A stretch of 64,000 nt of DNA from Diphasiastrum complanatum (taxonomy: Eukaryota > Streptophyta > Lycopodiopsida > Lycopodiales > Lycopodiaceae). Under the pieces are notes generated by a model that was given only the letters and a program-made list of their open reading frames with translations, had not been told where the DNA came from and searched no databases. The stretch spans positions 18,122,540 through 18,186,539 of the forward strand of contig CM055114.1 in the NCBI GenBank assembly GCA_029204225.1, written 5' to 3'. The translations under genes were made by a program, and so were the position numbers. Position 1 is the stretch's first letter. Every line of letters starts with the position of its first letter. Below are positions 10,810 through 22,949 of the stretch, piece after piece.

Positions 10810-13130
10810 CTACACTGCAGCAAGACTTGCTATGAGTCGCAAGAATAGCAGATGCTGGAATGCGTGTGACGTTTTTGAATGAAACATGCAATGTCGTTGA
10901 TGCTAGCACCAATACGCTGATTACTCAAGGTAGAAGAAAAGACAATATGTATCATTTGAAGGTACGCCTACCTGCAGATCAAGCACATCAAGCCCACGAT
11001 TCGACAGATGTTTAATGGCACAAGAGACTATGCCACATGAACCCAATGACATTGTATAAAGCAAGCCAGCATGGAGCTATCATAGGGATAAGCATCTCGA
11101 ATGCAACCAATTTGACAACCTGTGATGCGTGCATGAAAGGGAAGATGTTCCGAACTCCATTCACCGGAGACTCCTATAGAACAACAAAGATTCTGGAGCT
11201 GGTACATTCGGACATTTGTGGACCTTTCGATGTGATCTCAGTAGGAGGCTCGAAATACTATATTACCTTCATTGACGACTACAGTAAGTTTTCCTGAGTC
11301 TACTTCATACACAACAAGTCAAATGCACTCGGCAAGTTCATAGAATATGTGAACTGGATAGAAAGATGCACAAGAAACAAGGTGAAGCAGATCAGAATAG
11401 ATCGTGGTGGAGAGTACATCTTGAACCGATTTACTGACTTCTGCAATAATCGAGGAATCCTTCACAGAAGGACTGCATCTTATACACCGCAGCACAATGG
11501 TGTTGTTGAAAGAAGGAACATGACTCTCATGGAAGCCGCAAGGTGCATGATGGCCTATTCGAAGGCACCAAGAGTACTATGGGCTGAAGCCATAGCTACA
11601 GCTGCCTACATCTAGAATAGGATAGGCAAATCAGGTGTTCCTCACACGACACCACACGAACTATGGTGGGGTAGCAAGCCCAATCTGACACGTGTTCGGA
11701 TTTTTGGCTGTGCAGCCTATGCACATATTCTTAATAAGCTTTAAAGGAAGCTTGATGAGAAAGTCGAATTAGGATATCTCGTCGGGTATGACAGTCATTC
11801 GTCATATTACATGATCTACATGCCAGAAACGAATCTAGTGAAGACTGTCAGAGATGTCAAGTTCAATGAGACTAAAACAATGGTCGACAATTATTCTGCT
11901 AGCAATGAAGTCCTAGGAAAGCAGTACTACAACTTGCCAACCATGACAGAGGGAGCAGAACCCGAACACTCAAATGAAAATGTTCAAACTCCATGTCAGC
12001 TGAGCGACGAATCAGAAGAGGAAAGGACTACAAGCATGCCAGTTGCTAGAAGCCTTGTAAACCAAGATGGTTCCAGACCTACCAGAACAGATAAAGGCAA
12101 GAGCATTGCAATACTTGAAGAATCTCCTAGGAGATCAACAAGAGAGTGAAGAGCGCCAGCAAGATTTGTGCCAAGCAGCTCAGCTTCAACATCCGAAGAA
12201 TTTTGTGGATTCAGTGGCGAACCACAAACATTCGAGGAAGCCATTGACAGTCCAAACAAGGACAAATGGATCCAAGCCATGAATGAAGAAATGGAGTCCA
12301 TGAAGAGGAATGAGGTATGGACAGTACAACTAGTGCCAGACAAACGAAAGATAGTGCAATGCAATTGGGTTTACAAACTCAAGTATGGACCGAATAGAGA
12401 TGTTTTGAGATACAAGGCCAAACTTGTAGCAAAGGTTTTTTCTCAGAAGTACATCATCAACTACACTGAGACCTTATCTCTAGTGGTGAAACATGCATCC
12501 TTATGCCTACTCTTTGCCTATGCAGCTGCATACGACCTCAGGATTCACATAGTTGATGAGAAGACAACATTCTTACATGGTAAACTAGACGAAGAAGTCT
12601 ACATGGATCAACCTCCAGGTTATATCTCCGATTCACTTCCTACCTATGCATGCCGAATGCACAGAAGTATCTATGGTCTGAAGTACTTAGCACGACAATG
12701 GTATAAGAAGAAAGCTCATGCCCTAAGATCCTTGGGATTCGAACCTCTGATGCCGATTCCAATGTTTATGTAAGAATCACAGATATAAAAATAATCATTG
12801 TTGTTGTGTATGTAGATGATACTCCGATACTGTGTAGAAGCAAAAGACTGATTACTAAAGTGAAGAGTGAAATCTTGAAATATTTCGAAATAACAGACCT
12901 AGGAGAAGCCATATGTTATCTAGGCTTGCAAATCGACCGGGATATGAGGAAAGAAAGCTATATCTTCATCAGTCAAGGTACATCTAGAAAATCCTTGATG
13001 ATTTCGGGATGACAGATTGCAAAGGGGCAAATAACCCCAATACTTGCAGGAACAATCCTAACGAACGAAGATTGTTGAAGACTGAAGAAAAGAAAGAGAT
13101 CATGCAGCACATGCCCTATAGGAGGTTGAT
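10810..13130 (+). pseudogene. Ty1/copia pol remnant: pre-integrase, integrase, reverse transcriptase
   Basis: Starts inside the gag-pre-integrase region (NMYHLK, then LCHMNPMTL and CDACMKGKM). The integrase core shows its acidic triad in HSDICGPF, RIDRGGEY and VVERRN (11210-11520). A variable linker follows, then RT from about 12210 (NEEMESMKRNEVWTV, YKAKLVAKVF, LHGKLDEEVYMDQPPGY), and YVDD at 12806-12817. From 11037 to 12773 one frame is kept and broken only by stops: TGA near 11295, TAG near 11613, TAA near 11742 and TGA near 12147. A shift lies near 12774-12805. It is truncated at the RT end near 13130, and RNase H and LTRs are missing. Point-mutation decay rather than shredding suggests moderate age. 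Confidence 0.92.
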
Positions 13131-13164
13131 TTCTCACTAACATTGATCCATTTTTTTAATTCAA

Positions 13165-14700
13165 ACACTGTCCATAGCCATTGGATGTTTTTCTTGGAAC
13201 AATTCATGAAAATATTGAAAGACTTCGTAAGACAAAGAGCAAGGCATGAGGATAGCATGGCAGAAGGCTAGTGCAAGAGTCCACGGTTTACATCACGAAG
13301 CTTCTTGCTCATAGCGATCCTTCTATTCCTCGTCTTTGGGATAAGAAGGATGATGATCGTGTTGTTGGGGAGGTTCCTCAAGGAAAAGGAGCAATCATGA
13401 GAATGAGTGAGTCCTTCAGGGAGAAGGTAAATAATTTTTGCATTCTTAATATTGAGGAAATGCAAAAGTGGATTTTGCTATATGAAGAGGCCAAGGCTCA
13501 TAGACAAACCACTCAAGCCACTTTCAGGAGAGGGCATAGAAGACAACCATATCCACATGACCTTGCCCTTCTATCCAAGGACATGACGCTTAATTGGTTG
13601 CACGAGGCCCTTAGAAAAGCCTTGACAAACAACCATGAAGTAACAAAGAGAGAACGAGAATATGCAAGGGGGTGCGATTTACATGTAAGTTATGATGATC
13701 ATCATTCACATGTTAATAAAATATTTCTACGAGCAATTTTGTACATGTTTGTTGTATCCCTACACATTTAGTTCCATTTCATTCAGTACAAAAAATACAA
13801 TGCATTGTGGACTCATGGACGACACTTTCGTACGATGGCGTGCATTAACAAGAATAGAAATACGTACGATTGTGGAGTCATGGCAAAGCGGACACCAATT
13901 TACTCTCTTCTCAACTTGATTATTGTGGGACAATCAATGACATCCTCGAAGTTGGATTTAGACAATTCAGCTTTTTCATATTTGATGTCAAATGTTCAAA
14001 GTTATTTGCAATGGTCCCAATGCAACTGTCAAGAAAGATGAGACTGGTTATTTTGCCATTGACTCTACCAAGCTTTGGACATATCAAAACGATACATTTG
14101 TTTTTCCTCAACAATGTGAGTAGGTACATTTCTTTTATGTCTTCAAGATGTCTATGCTCTTTTGTTCAATCAATCGATTTTCAGTGTACTACAAAAAGTG
14201 TATATTGTGAATAGTAATACCCAAGCAATTGTAACATAGCTATGGATACTAACTACGAGTCAATGTTTATGGTAACATTGATCAGTTACAGGTGGTCTTT
14301 CACCCCGATTGTTCAGATCCCAGATGGTGGTACGTGATTCAAGTTGCTCCACGAAGTAAAAGAATTTTTGAAGATAGAGATGTCGTGGAGGACATGGCGC
14401 TGCCAACTGATGCACCTCATGAACAAGATTGTGATGACGGATTCGATGGCACATTTTCAGAGGATGATCATGTGCAAGCTTCACAAGCTAATGATGATGT
14501 TGAGCATGATGCATCATGATCGGATGGATCTCGATCTCACTTGTTGTCACCGTTGCCATTAGCTTTTGAAGATCAACTCATTAATGATGAAGCTATAGGA
14601 GATATTTGGGTAGAATTAGAGATAGACTCATTTGGTTTGGCGGATTTGTTGCATGATAATACGATAAATGATATCGATGAACTACCAAATGAATAATGAG
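13165..14700 (+). pseudogene. CACTA transposase 3' exons (DUF4218/DUF4216 regions)
   Basis: About 13175-13270 encodes a piece like DUF4218 (HSHWMFFLEQFMKILKDFV, ending in SMAEG and a stop). The next frame (13271-13684) carries a transposase linker. A plausible GT-AG intron runs from about 13685 (GTAAGT) to 13780 (TTCATTCAG). The next exon gives a DUF4216-like region (FRTMACINKNRNTYDCGVMAK, then DYCGTINDILEV). After another intron ending near 14291 comes the conserved tail (FHPDCSDPRWWYVIQVAPRSKR), followed by an acidic C-terminus with a stop near 14695. Stops and frameshifts show it is dead. These domains accompany plant CACTA transposases and are not catalytic themselves. Confidence 0.82.
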
Positions 14701-14929
14701 ACAATACGATGTATTTCAACTCATTGTAATATTAATCATATTGCTCACAGATGTAATTACACTTTATTAACCAGTTGACATCGAACAAGTAGTCAATGCA
14801 TGTGAGTATGCAATTTGTGATCATCATTTTTTTGTGATACAAAAATTTCTTTATTCACTTGTGGGCATATGGCAACCAATGTTGATAGAAAATGGAATTC
14901 AATGTGTTGATAGGTAGCAAATTCCGTGA

Positions 14930-15354
14930 GATCCATTTACATTCTGTTTTATACCGTAATTTATACCGAGGGGCCTTTTTTTCATCAGTCTCGGTATTAC
15001 CCTCGGTTAGCAGAGTGTCCTGGGATGCCTCTGGCCAACTGGACCCTCTTTATAGCCCTCTTTGTAAATGTCTCAAAAACAAGTTCAAATTTGGTAGGCT
15101 TATACCAATGCCAGCCTCGGTATACCCCTCAAATTAGCTTCAATGTTTTGATGCATGTTCTGAGGTCCTCTAGTGAATTTATAACCCTCTCTATAAATTT
15201 TTCAAAAACAAGTTCAAATTTGGCAGGCTTATACCGAGACCAAACACCAGACCTGAGGCTCAAGCATTCCGCTCCCCCCGCGACTCATTTTAAAAACTAT
15301 CTTTCAAAGAAATGCTCAAAAATGGCCTTGTTAATTGCCCGTCCTCTTGTAGTG
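14930..15354 (+). repeat. CACTA subterminal repeats and 3' terminal inverted repeat
   Basis: The motif TACCGAGG/CCTCGGTA and close variants recur in both orientations (about 14967, 14990, 15001, 15115, 15232). TTATACCGAG occurs twice, and CAAGTTCAAATTTGG with GGCTTATACC also repeats (15078-15110 and 15208-15235). Arrays of this kind are transposase-binding sites at CACTA ends. The end CTCTTGTAGTG is at 15344-15354. Confidence 0.75.
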
Positions 15355-16163
15355 TTTGTAGCCCTTGAAGGAAGGATACCATTGATGAGTTGTGGGAAGC
15401 CAAAGTGAAGGCACTTTTTATCATAAAAAGTCCATTTTTTAGGTTTTGATTGAAATGCTTCAAAATATTTTGCATTATAATTGGAATTTGTAGATTCTAG
15501 CTTGGTTTTTTGGCTTGTTCGATAGGATTTGATGCATAATATTGATTTTTATCATTAAGTTTTATCTGATCCAACCTTTTGGAAGGTTATTGAGCACATG
15601 AAAACATGCTCTAAGAGTGGTTTGTTAATATTTGGAGTGATTCAAATTTAGATGATTTTTAGAGGTCATTTTTTCAAATAGCGAATTTCTAGTATTATCA
15701 AGCCACTAGTTTTGTGTTTGGTTTTTAGTAGGGTCAATATCCTTTTATATATTTCCAAATTGATAAAGGATCTTCAAGTTGGGTTCCAATTTGCTAAAAT
15801 ACAAGGTTTTATTAACCATTCAATAGCTCTTTCTTGTGCATCCATCAAAATGTCTTTTATTAATAGTTTTTTGTTGGATCCTTGTGAAAAGTAAGAATGG
15901 AGTCTATTTTAGTACTCCAAGATCTGATGGATATAGTTTTGGGTAGTGAGGAGGAGCCTCAAAACCCACAAGAAGTATCCAAGTTTAAGAAAAAGTCTAA
16001 GATAGCCTTACACTCCTTGAATATGATTCTCTCTAATGAGTTGCTAAAGGAAGTAGGTGGGTGTACTTTTGCAAAGGAGGCATGTGAGATCCTTCAATCT
16101 ATTTATGAATATAATAACACTATAAGAGTTTTTTCTCCCTGCCGAGAATGCTCCGATAGCTAA
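15355..16163 (+). pseudogene. Copia-type gag remnant
   Basis: Scattered in-frame pieces resemble the UBN2-type gag of copia elements, most clearly 15897-16110, with LMDIVLGSEEEPQNPQE, then ALHSLNMILSNELLKEV and AKEACEILQSIYE. The region before 15897 is stop-ridden. The gag similarity stops near 16110, where unrelated sequence begins. Confidence 0.6.
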
Positions 16164-16173
16164 AAGAGGAGTA

Positions 16174-16713
16174 GTGAAAGAATCCACAGTTTCTCCACTT
16201 GATATGATCACTCACAGAATCAACAAAAGAAAGAACTACAATTTGTGGATTGACGGAAGTTTGTATCCATTGGATCCGAGCTTGATGCAAGCTCCACAAT
16301 TCCAATCCATCACACAATTAATAAAGTTTTTGCGTGATAGAGAAAACGGTTTACTGGGTTATTGTGAAAGATTGATGACTTATGGTGTTGCAAACTCGAT
16401 TCAGAAAATACAGAGTTTAGAATGTATGTTAAATGGTTTGCTTGCTGACTATAGAGAAAAAGAGACCGCATTATTACAAACAAAAGAAGATAATGCACGT
16501 TTACATAATATTATGTTAAATTTGAATGCAAGTAATGATCAATTCCGACAAGTTGTTCAGACATTACGTATATCAAATAATCAGTTAAAAGAAGAAACTC
16601 GTATACTAGATAAGAAATTATAAAGAAACAAGCGAAAAAGAATTCTGAAGGACCTTGATGAGCTTTCGCTAAATGGAGGCCAACGGAGAAAAAGGATTCA
16701 AGCATTCAAGTAA
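16174..16713 (+). CDS. Unidentified coiled-coil ORF (possibly a captured or viral-like fragment)
   Basis: A 149-residue frame runs 16174-16623; after a single TAA it stays open to another stop near 16714 with a strongly basic end (RNKRKRILKDLDELSL, then QRRKRIQAFK). The first 60 residues are mixed and contain NLWIDGSLYPLDPSLM. The rest is heptad-rich, predicting a coiled coil (KIQSLECMLNGLLADYREKE, then RISNNQLKEETRILDKKL). It interrupts copia sequence: gag pieces lie to the left and pre-integrase to the right. I do not recognise the family. It could be a transposon accessory protein, a captured host exon or an unknown integrated element. The single stop may be a decay mutation. Confidence 0.35.
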
Positions 16714-17089
16714 GGATTTGATTTGAATCAGTTTTATTTTTGTTTTGTGAAGTAGCATGACATTTACTATGTGGCCTATTTGGGTTTCTTGATTTTCATG
16801 ATCGTTTTCTAATCAGCATTGGTTGCAAATGAGCATCTGAGGGACAATGACATGATCGGAAAATCACTGAGTTCGGTATTGACAACCAAGTCCACAAAGT
16901 CTTTATTGGACAACAACCGATATTCTTGAATCAAGTTCAAGGTCACTGAGGCTTTGATGAACGAGGTCGGTAAGGTAATCGACTGAATGTTAATTCAGGG
17001 AGCATGTGATTTTTCTAGTATTAGCAAGGAGGACATGCCAGTATATCTAAAATTATTAAAGAGGCCTAATATTAACAGTAATCTGCTAA
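16714..17089. other. Short stretch with no recognised feature
   Basis: AT-rich, no ORF of note. It may be part of the same copia interior. Confidence 0.4.
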
Positions 17090-17876
17090 GTGTTTGATGA
17101 TAGTCTTCAAGTTGATTTTGGTGTGGATGCTTGCTTGATAAAGAAGGATGAAGAAGTAGTAGCAATAGGGACAAGATTTGGAAGTCTCTTTAAGTTGGAT
17201 ACTAATGATGGAGCTAACCTTTGTGGTTTGATGGCCGAGTTTGTGATGTTCAAGAAGGATGAAGAAGTGGTAGCAAGAGGGACAAGATTTGGAAGACTCT
17301 TTAAGTTGGATACTAATGATGGAGCTAACCTTTGTGGTTTGATGGCCGAGTTTGCGGTGTTCAAATAGGAGCTTTGGCACAAAAGGTTGGGCCATCCCAG
17401 CTTCAAATCCATACAATCCATGATCAAGGAGGAGAAGCCAATTTGTTTGCCTAAATCTTTGGCAAATGATGGTAAGGCTTGTGAAGCATGTGCTTTGAAA
17501 AAATCACACAAATTTCCATTCCCAATGTCTACTACTTCATCCACTCATCCTTTTCATCTTGTGCACTCGAATGTTCATTTCATCAGCTAGGAGCAATGGT
17601 GATGCTACTATGTTTGTCTCCTTCATTGATGACTACTCTAGATTCACTTGGATTTAGCTCTTACCTTCAAAATCTATGGTGTTTGACGCTTTCTTGAAGT
17701 TCAAAGCTCTTGTAGAGAATCAATTTTATGTCAAGATCAAGGCTTTGAGGTCGGATGGAGGTGGGGAGTACATCTCCACAAAGTTTCAAGAGCATTGTGA
17801 GCAACTTGGCATAAAGGAGGAGATCACATGTGCCTACTCACCTAAACAAAATGGAGTGGCCGAGATGCATTTATAA
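17090..17876 (+). pseudogene. Copia pre-integrase and integrase fragment
   Basis: It reads GRLFKLDTNDG, then after a TAG near 17367 ELWHKRLGHPSFKSIQSM and CEACALKKSHKFPFP, the copia zinc-binding pre-integrase domain. A frameshift passes near 17590-17676. Integrase core follows: IKALRSDGGGEYISTKFQEH with its second acidic residue, then SPKQNGVAEMHL, where the third catalytic Glu sits. It stops at 17876, so the RT half is missing. Confidence 0.85.
17142..17363 (+). repeat. In-frame tandem duplication, 111 bp x 2
   Basis: 17142-17252 and 17253-17363 are near-identical, with only a handful of substitutions. The unit is exactly 37 codons and starts KKDEEVVA. The duplication therefore kept the pol frame, just ahead of the zinc-binding domain. 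Confidence 0.92.
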
Positions 17877-18905
17877 GTTCTAGCATGCATAAAGTAGTGA
17901 TTTTCTATCTTCTAGCTATTTATAGATGTGCAAGATCATTGATGAAATAAATGTGTTTTGATCTTCGATTTTTCACATGGTATAAGAGCATGTTGTAGGC
18001 CAAAGTTGGTGGAATTTCCAAATCTAAAGGTGGACTTGAGGGCGCCATAAATTCTATGTGGATTTGGAGGTATTTCTGGATCAAATCTTGTAGTTTCAAG
18101 TATAGAGTTTGGATCTTTGTGATCTTAAAATCATTTTAGGTCAAAATGCTTGTAGATGGATGATTTTTGAAACCATTTACTGGAATGTGGAGACAAAAAT
18201 TGCTCATGATTGTGGATGCTAAATTCTATTAGATAAGATATCTAGATTCTAGCTTTTGCATGTAGATTTTGCTTGCTTCAGTATTTTGTATTTTTATGAA
18301 ACCCTAAATTTGATAGGATCTCTTGATTTTAGGTTGATAGAATTTTTCAAGAGTGTGTTTCAATCTTAGGTGTTGGCAAAAGTTCATCATATTGTGTTTA
18401 CAGAAAGAGAAAAAGGAGAGCTAGATTGTTTCCATATCTTTGTGATTTCTTCTTGAGTTTCATTTGTTGATTTTCAAGGGAGTGCTTAGTGCATTGGAAT
18501 AGGTTCAAAGAGAAGATTAGATCATTGCAACATGGCAATCTCAAGTGGCTTCATGTTGGAAGGCAATGATAGGCTTACCTCAACAAATTATTCAACTCGG
18601 AAGGTGAGGATGAAATCTTTGTTTGAGATGAATGATTTGATGGGTGTGGAGGAGAGACCTTTGGCACCACAAGATCAAATGAGGTATGACAAGAGGGCAA
18701 AGAAAGCTATACATGTGATGTCCAAGTCTACATCTAGGTTCTAACTCTAAGGAGGCCAAATTTTCAAAGTCTTCAAAAGAAGGATGAAGGTGCTCATGCT
18801 TTTGTTTTGAGAGTTAAAGCTTTGAGTGATGAATTATCATGCATTAGTATTGGAGGGTTTGCGGATATTGAGGCAACCCTAACCATAGCTAATAAGTGAG
18901 AGGGA
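17877..18905 (+). mobile_element. 5' end of another copia element: LTR end, primer site and gag start
   Basis: 17978-17990 reads TGGTATAAGAGCA, close to the initiator-Met primer-binding site, two bases after a CA that could end an LTR. About 540 bases on, 18532-18744 encodes a gag start typical of copia (GFMLEGNDRLTSTNYSTRKVRMKSLFEM). Broken gag frames continue to about 18905. The LTR's left end and the rest of the element are missing. Confidence 0.65.
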
Positions 18906-18921
18906 TTTGGCACTCTGCGTA

Positions 18922-19597
18922 TGTAAGTCCAACCTGATGATCACATAGTTATTTGATTAGTTGCAAGTTCATAAAAGGACTTTAGGCCTTTTGTGGGACT
19001 TTTAATGTCGTAGGGCCTAAAAGTCAAGTTACCGAATAGAAGGGGTTCTCACCAATTTTCAAAATGGTTCTCTCTAAAATAAATTCAAATAGTTACGGAG
19101 GTAGAAATTGGCCAATAGGATTTGAGAACAAAGCCCTAAAGTCTACTATATATAGTGGTAATTTTGAATATTGTAAACACTTTCTCTCTTCATTTCAATA
19201 CAAGAAGGTTGGCCCTCTTATGGAATGGATATGGAATGTCCTTGTTCTTCATCTTTTCTCCTCTATCTCTCGTGTTTTCTTTGTATTTGTTAATTGTTAG
19301 ATTTGATGTTTATTGGGATTAAACATTCTTATGCCTTTTGTGAGAGAGAAAGGGAGAGAGAGAAGAGTAAGTCTCTATCATTGTTGTGGATCTAGTGTTA
19401 ATGGATGTAGTGTTATTGCTTAGTGTTAATGGATCTTAGTGTTAGACATGAATCATATGCACATGTTGGATTATGAAATATGCTATCGCTCTCATGGGAA
19501 CGAATCTCCCATTGACAACTAGTTAATCCTCTTCATCTGCTTGATGCTTGTGTGCTTGGATCTAGGGTTGAGGGTAGGATAGAAAATTCCCATTACA
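18922..19597 (+). mobile_element. LTR of a tRNA-Asp-primed gypsy element (Athila/Tat type)
   Basis: Begins TGTAAG and ends CATTACA (matching TGTAA/TTACA termini), 676 bases. It has a TATA-like ACTATATATAGTGG near 19145. Directly downstream is a tRNA-Asp primer-binding site. Only about 110 bases of leader follow, so this is an isolated 5' LTR. Confidence 0.7.
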
Positions 19598-19601
19598 ATT
19601 T

Positions 19602-19618
19602 TGGCGCCGTTGCCGGGG
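19602..19618 (+). promoter_or_regulatory. Primer-binding site complementary to tRNA-Asp
   Basis: TGGCGCCGTTGCCGGGG, the classic primer-binding site of Athila-type plant gypsy elements, lies four bases after the LTR end. An identical site recurs near 30940. Confidence 0.85.
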
Positions 19619-20690
19619 AGCTACGCCAATTTTTCAATTTTCAGCATGGATGGATGGATGTTAGCTTGCATTTAGGTTCCCTTTAAAAGGTACTTGATTT
19701 CTGGAGCAGAAGTGTGACTAGTCCCTACTACAAAAACAATTTTTTGATTGGCAGTAAAGGTCAGGTCCTCTCTCAAAAAGGGCTCAGGTCCTCCCTCAAA
19801 AAATGCTCAGGTCTCTTCCTATTAATCCTTTCTCAACTATGAGTACTCCCATCCTCTAGAAAATGCGCTCAGCTGCTTTATGGAAATGCGCTCAAGTCTC
19901 TTATCAATCATTTCTCTAATCCTCCTCAATTGGACCATTGATGTGCCAATATATCTCTCAGCTATGAGCGTTCCAAAACAAATAGTAGAAAATCTAGATC
20001 AGCAGAAGTGCATGAGGCTTAGGGGTAGTTCTTGATAGGAGTGCATGCATAGTTTAACTCAAGACTCAAACTGAAGGGTGAGGTGTGGGGACTTAGAGTG
20101 GAGTAAATGGTAAGTGAAGGTAGGTGGCTTTAAAGATTTTAGTCTTGGACCCACATTGATTTTCATTGTCACAAATTGGGGTTTCTCCCCAAGTGCAAAC
20201 ATTCTAGGGTAGAGAGTTAGTATATGCCCATATTATCTTGCATGATATTCATCAATTCCTAGGCCCTTTTTTTCTAGGGGTTGCCCATCCCCAATCATTA
20301 GTGGAGTGTGACGCAAAAGGGTGATCAGTCCTTTGGTTTCTTCTCTTCTTTTTTTTAGACTCGATTGAGCTTTCTTTATAGAATCTGGAAAAAGTCTTCT
20401 TCATGTACCATCTTTAAGCTTTAAATAGCTTCTTTAGTTCATTCTTCAGGCACTCCCTTAAGTACCTGCACATACACTTATAACATACCATATAAATGGT
20501 TTATCATTAGATTATACTTGTAGAATCTGCACAACAAACTATTAACATTAATCTACAGTTTTCATCTCTTGTTTGCAGGTACGGATGTCTGCACAAACAT
20601 TTCATCAGTTAGAGTAACAAGCTCTAATATTCAAATATGTTTAATGGACAACATGATAGCCTTTATTCCTTGGTCATTTTGGTCTATACA
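19619..20690. other. Non-coding stretch left of the chromovirus
   Basis: No gene recognised. A motif repeats near 19750-19815 (CAGGTCCTCYCTCAAAAA twice, then a shorter variant) and again loosely to 19900. The last part may belong to the minus-strand gypsy relic that the chromovirus split, since that relic resumes at 27361. Confidence 0.4.
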
Positions 20691-21142
20691 AGTTATGAAC
20701 GTAGCCACGGCTGATCTAGATTTAGTCTATGAAAGCATCACATAAGCAAGACTTAACCCTAGAAAGCAGGAGAGAGAAATCTTAAAGAGACTAAAGAAGG
20801 AGATCATATCATAAGCCAAGTAACAAATGACACAGAATCCCTACTTATAGCCAAGAGGAAGCCCTAAAAGGAAGATTCCAGTGGCTAGGGCCAAACTGAG
20901 AGGGAAAATAGTGCGCCCTCGAAGAAGGCCCCCACTCTCAGTAATATGACCAAATAACCAATATAGTGAATCATAGGGCCCAAGGCCAATAATATGGTCT
21001 AAATGTCAATAATAGGGCCCAAGGCCAACCATATAGTCTAAATGTCAAATAATGAATAAAAAAAGGGCCCAAAGCCTGCCTATGCATAAAGTAAAGTAAA
21101 TGTAAATGGACATGGCGAATGTAATGAGCGGAGTCCATAACT
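20691..21142 (-). repeat. 3' LTR of the minus-strand chromovirus
   Basis: 452 bases, termini AGTTATG/CATAACT on the element's strand. It carries an 11-base stretch (near 20733-20743) absent from the other LTR. Internal GGGCCCAAGGCC motifs repeat. Confidence 0.93.
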
Positions 21143-21199
21143 CTCCCCTGACACAAAAATAAGACCCAACTGCCATAAAGGACTGGATCAAGTAACAGC

Positions 21200-22949
21200 A
21201 AGCCCTAGAGGATCAACTGGAACAGCATCTGGTGTAGTAACAACTGGAGCAATTGTTGATGTAGAAGAATCAACAAGTGCGGCAAGAGCACGAGCCTGAT
21301 CCGCAAGTGACGGTGTATGATAAAAGACATCAATAGGCTCCCATGTGGCCTCCTCAACAGGACGACCATCCCACTAGACTAGGAACTGAATCTGCAGGCA
21401 GCGTCGACTATGATGCAAACGCACCTGAAGGATAGCAGCAGATAATAAAGGAAATAGATCCGGTGCAGTAGGAAACTCAGCATCACGAGGAGCATCATCC
21501 TCAATAGCAGCACGTAATAAACTGACATGGAATATATCACAGGCACGTGTGGAAGCAGGAAGCTAAAGACAATATGTAACTGGACTAAGAACCTCCAATA
21601 TACAATAAGGCCCATAATAACGTGGTGCAAGCTTCTCAGTAGAAGCATGGCCCTGAATAAAATGATGATGTGCAAACCGTAGGCTTAGATATACCATATC
21701 ACCAACATGAAACTCAACATGACGTCGATGATGATCAACTGAAGCCTGATAATGATGTTGGACTTGCTGCAAATGGGAACTGGCCAGGAGAATAAGCTCG
21801 CGAGCACTTGATAGAAATGAAGACAGTGTCACAGGTGTATCCTCGGGAGGAAGAGGAATACCAGGTAAAAGAGGTGCATAACCATGAGATAATAGAAATG
21901 GTGCAACGCCGATGCTGGTACTAACAGAGCTATTATAGCTATACTTTGCCAAACATAAGTGTTGATCCCAATCCTTCCCTGAAAGAGTAACAAAATGATG
22001 CAAATAATCCTCAAGGATCCTGTCAAGGACCTCAGACTGTCCATCAGAAGTAGAATGATAAGCAGACCTCATAAAAAGCTGTACATCCAATATACGCATA
22101 AGCTCTGTCCAGAACAATAATGTAGACTTACTATCCCGATCAGAAAGGATAGTACGAGGAAACCCATGTAGGCGAAATATCTCTGAAAGGAACAAGCGTG
22201 CACACTGCTCTGCTGTGATAGTACTGCGGACGGGTATGAAATGTGCCTGTTTCAAGAACCTGTCAACTACCACCATACATGAATCGTGACCACGACGGGT
22301 GCGAGGAAGGCCAATGATGAAGTCCATAGAAATATCGGTCCACTGGCGGTGAGGAATAGGCCAACTCTGAAGCAAATTAGCGGACTTAGAACGGGAGTAC
22401 TTATTACGTAAGCAGAAAGGACAGGTACAAATAAGTACAACAAGCTCTTTCCTAAGGGATGGCCAATAGAAATGATCCTTAAGACGAGCATAAGACTTCT
22501 GAAAACCAAAATGACCCCCAACTGGGGATGAATGAGCATTCGACAACAACTGAGAACGGATACCCAAAGAACTAGGAATACAAAGAGAACCATAATGATA
22601 AAGACGGTGGTCAACAATGGAATAAGCCTGATGAGGTGAAGACGACATGGGTGGAGCAGGAACAATAAACATCACGAAAATCAGAACATGTAAGATAAGC
22701 AGATGGAAGATCATCAAACCAGGAAGGGATCGTGGCAACAAGGCTATTCAATAAAGCAGGAAGTCTAGACAATGCGTCAGCAGCAGTGTTAGTACGACCA
22801 GGACGATACAAAATAGAAAAATCAAAAGATTGTAAAAACGGCAACCAACGAAACGAACGATCACTAAGATCACGCTAGGAGAAGAGATAACGTAAGGACT
22901 GATGATCAGTAACGATATCAAAAGGAACACGATACAGGTAATGGCGCCA
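21200..22949 (-). pseudogene. Chromovirus RNase H end, integrase and chromodomain
   Basis: After a TAG at 22875-22877 the RNase H tail reads [18 protein letters not shown]. Integrase (22741-21563) has the zinc-binding region (VGGHFGFQKSYARL, CPFCLRNK). Its catalytic acidic residues lie in TDISMDFIIGLP, LSDRDSKSTLLFW and GQSEVLDR. Then come LAPRYYGPYCILEVLSPVTY and a frame change into the chromodomain (SRRCLQIQFLV, TAG at 21374-21376, [20 protein letters not shown]). The chromodomain would direct integration to modified chromatin. The integrase triad looks intact, but stops on either side break the polyprotein. Confidence 0.93.

Larger units (their letters stand above)
13131..15354 (+). mobile_element. 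3' part of a CACTA (En/Spm) DNA transposon
   Basis: This holds the 3' exons of a TNP2-type transposase gene, then a subterminal region, ending at 15354 in CCTCTTGTAGTG. The reverse complement CACTACAAGAGG is a classic CACTA terminal inverted repeat. The 5' half and its terminus are absent; the left edge abuts the copia remnant near 13130. CACTA elements move by cut-and-paste and make 3-bp target duplications; the partner site is not present. Confidence 0.85.

Noticed and set aside
14892-15408. ORFs across the CACTA end
   Set aside because: They pass through subterminal repeats and the terminal inverted repeat and show no domain.
19720-19745. CTACTACAAAAAC as a CACTA terminal repeat
   Set aside because: It lacks the exact CACTA start, has no partner end nearby and no subterminal motifs.
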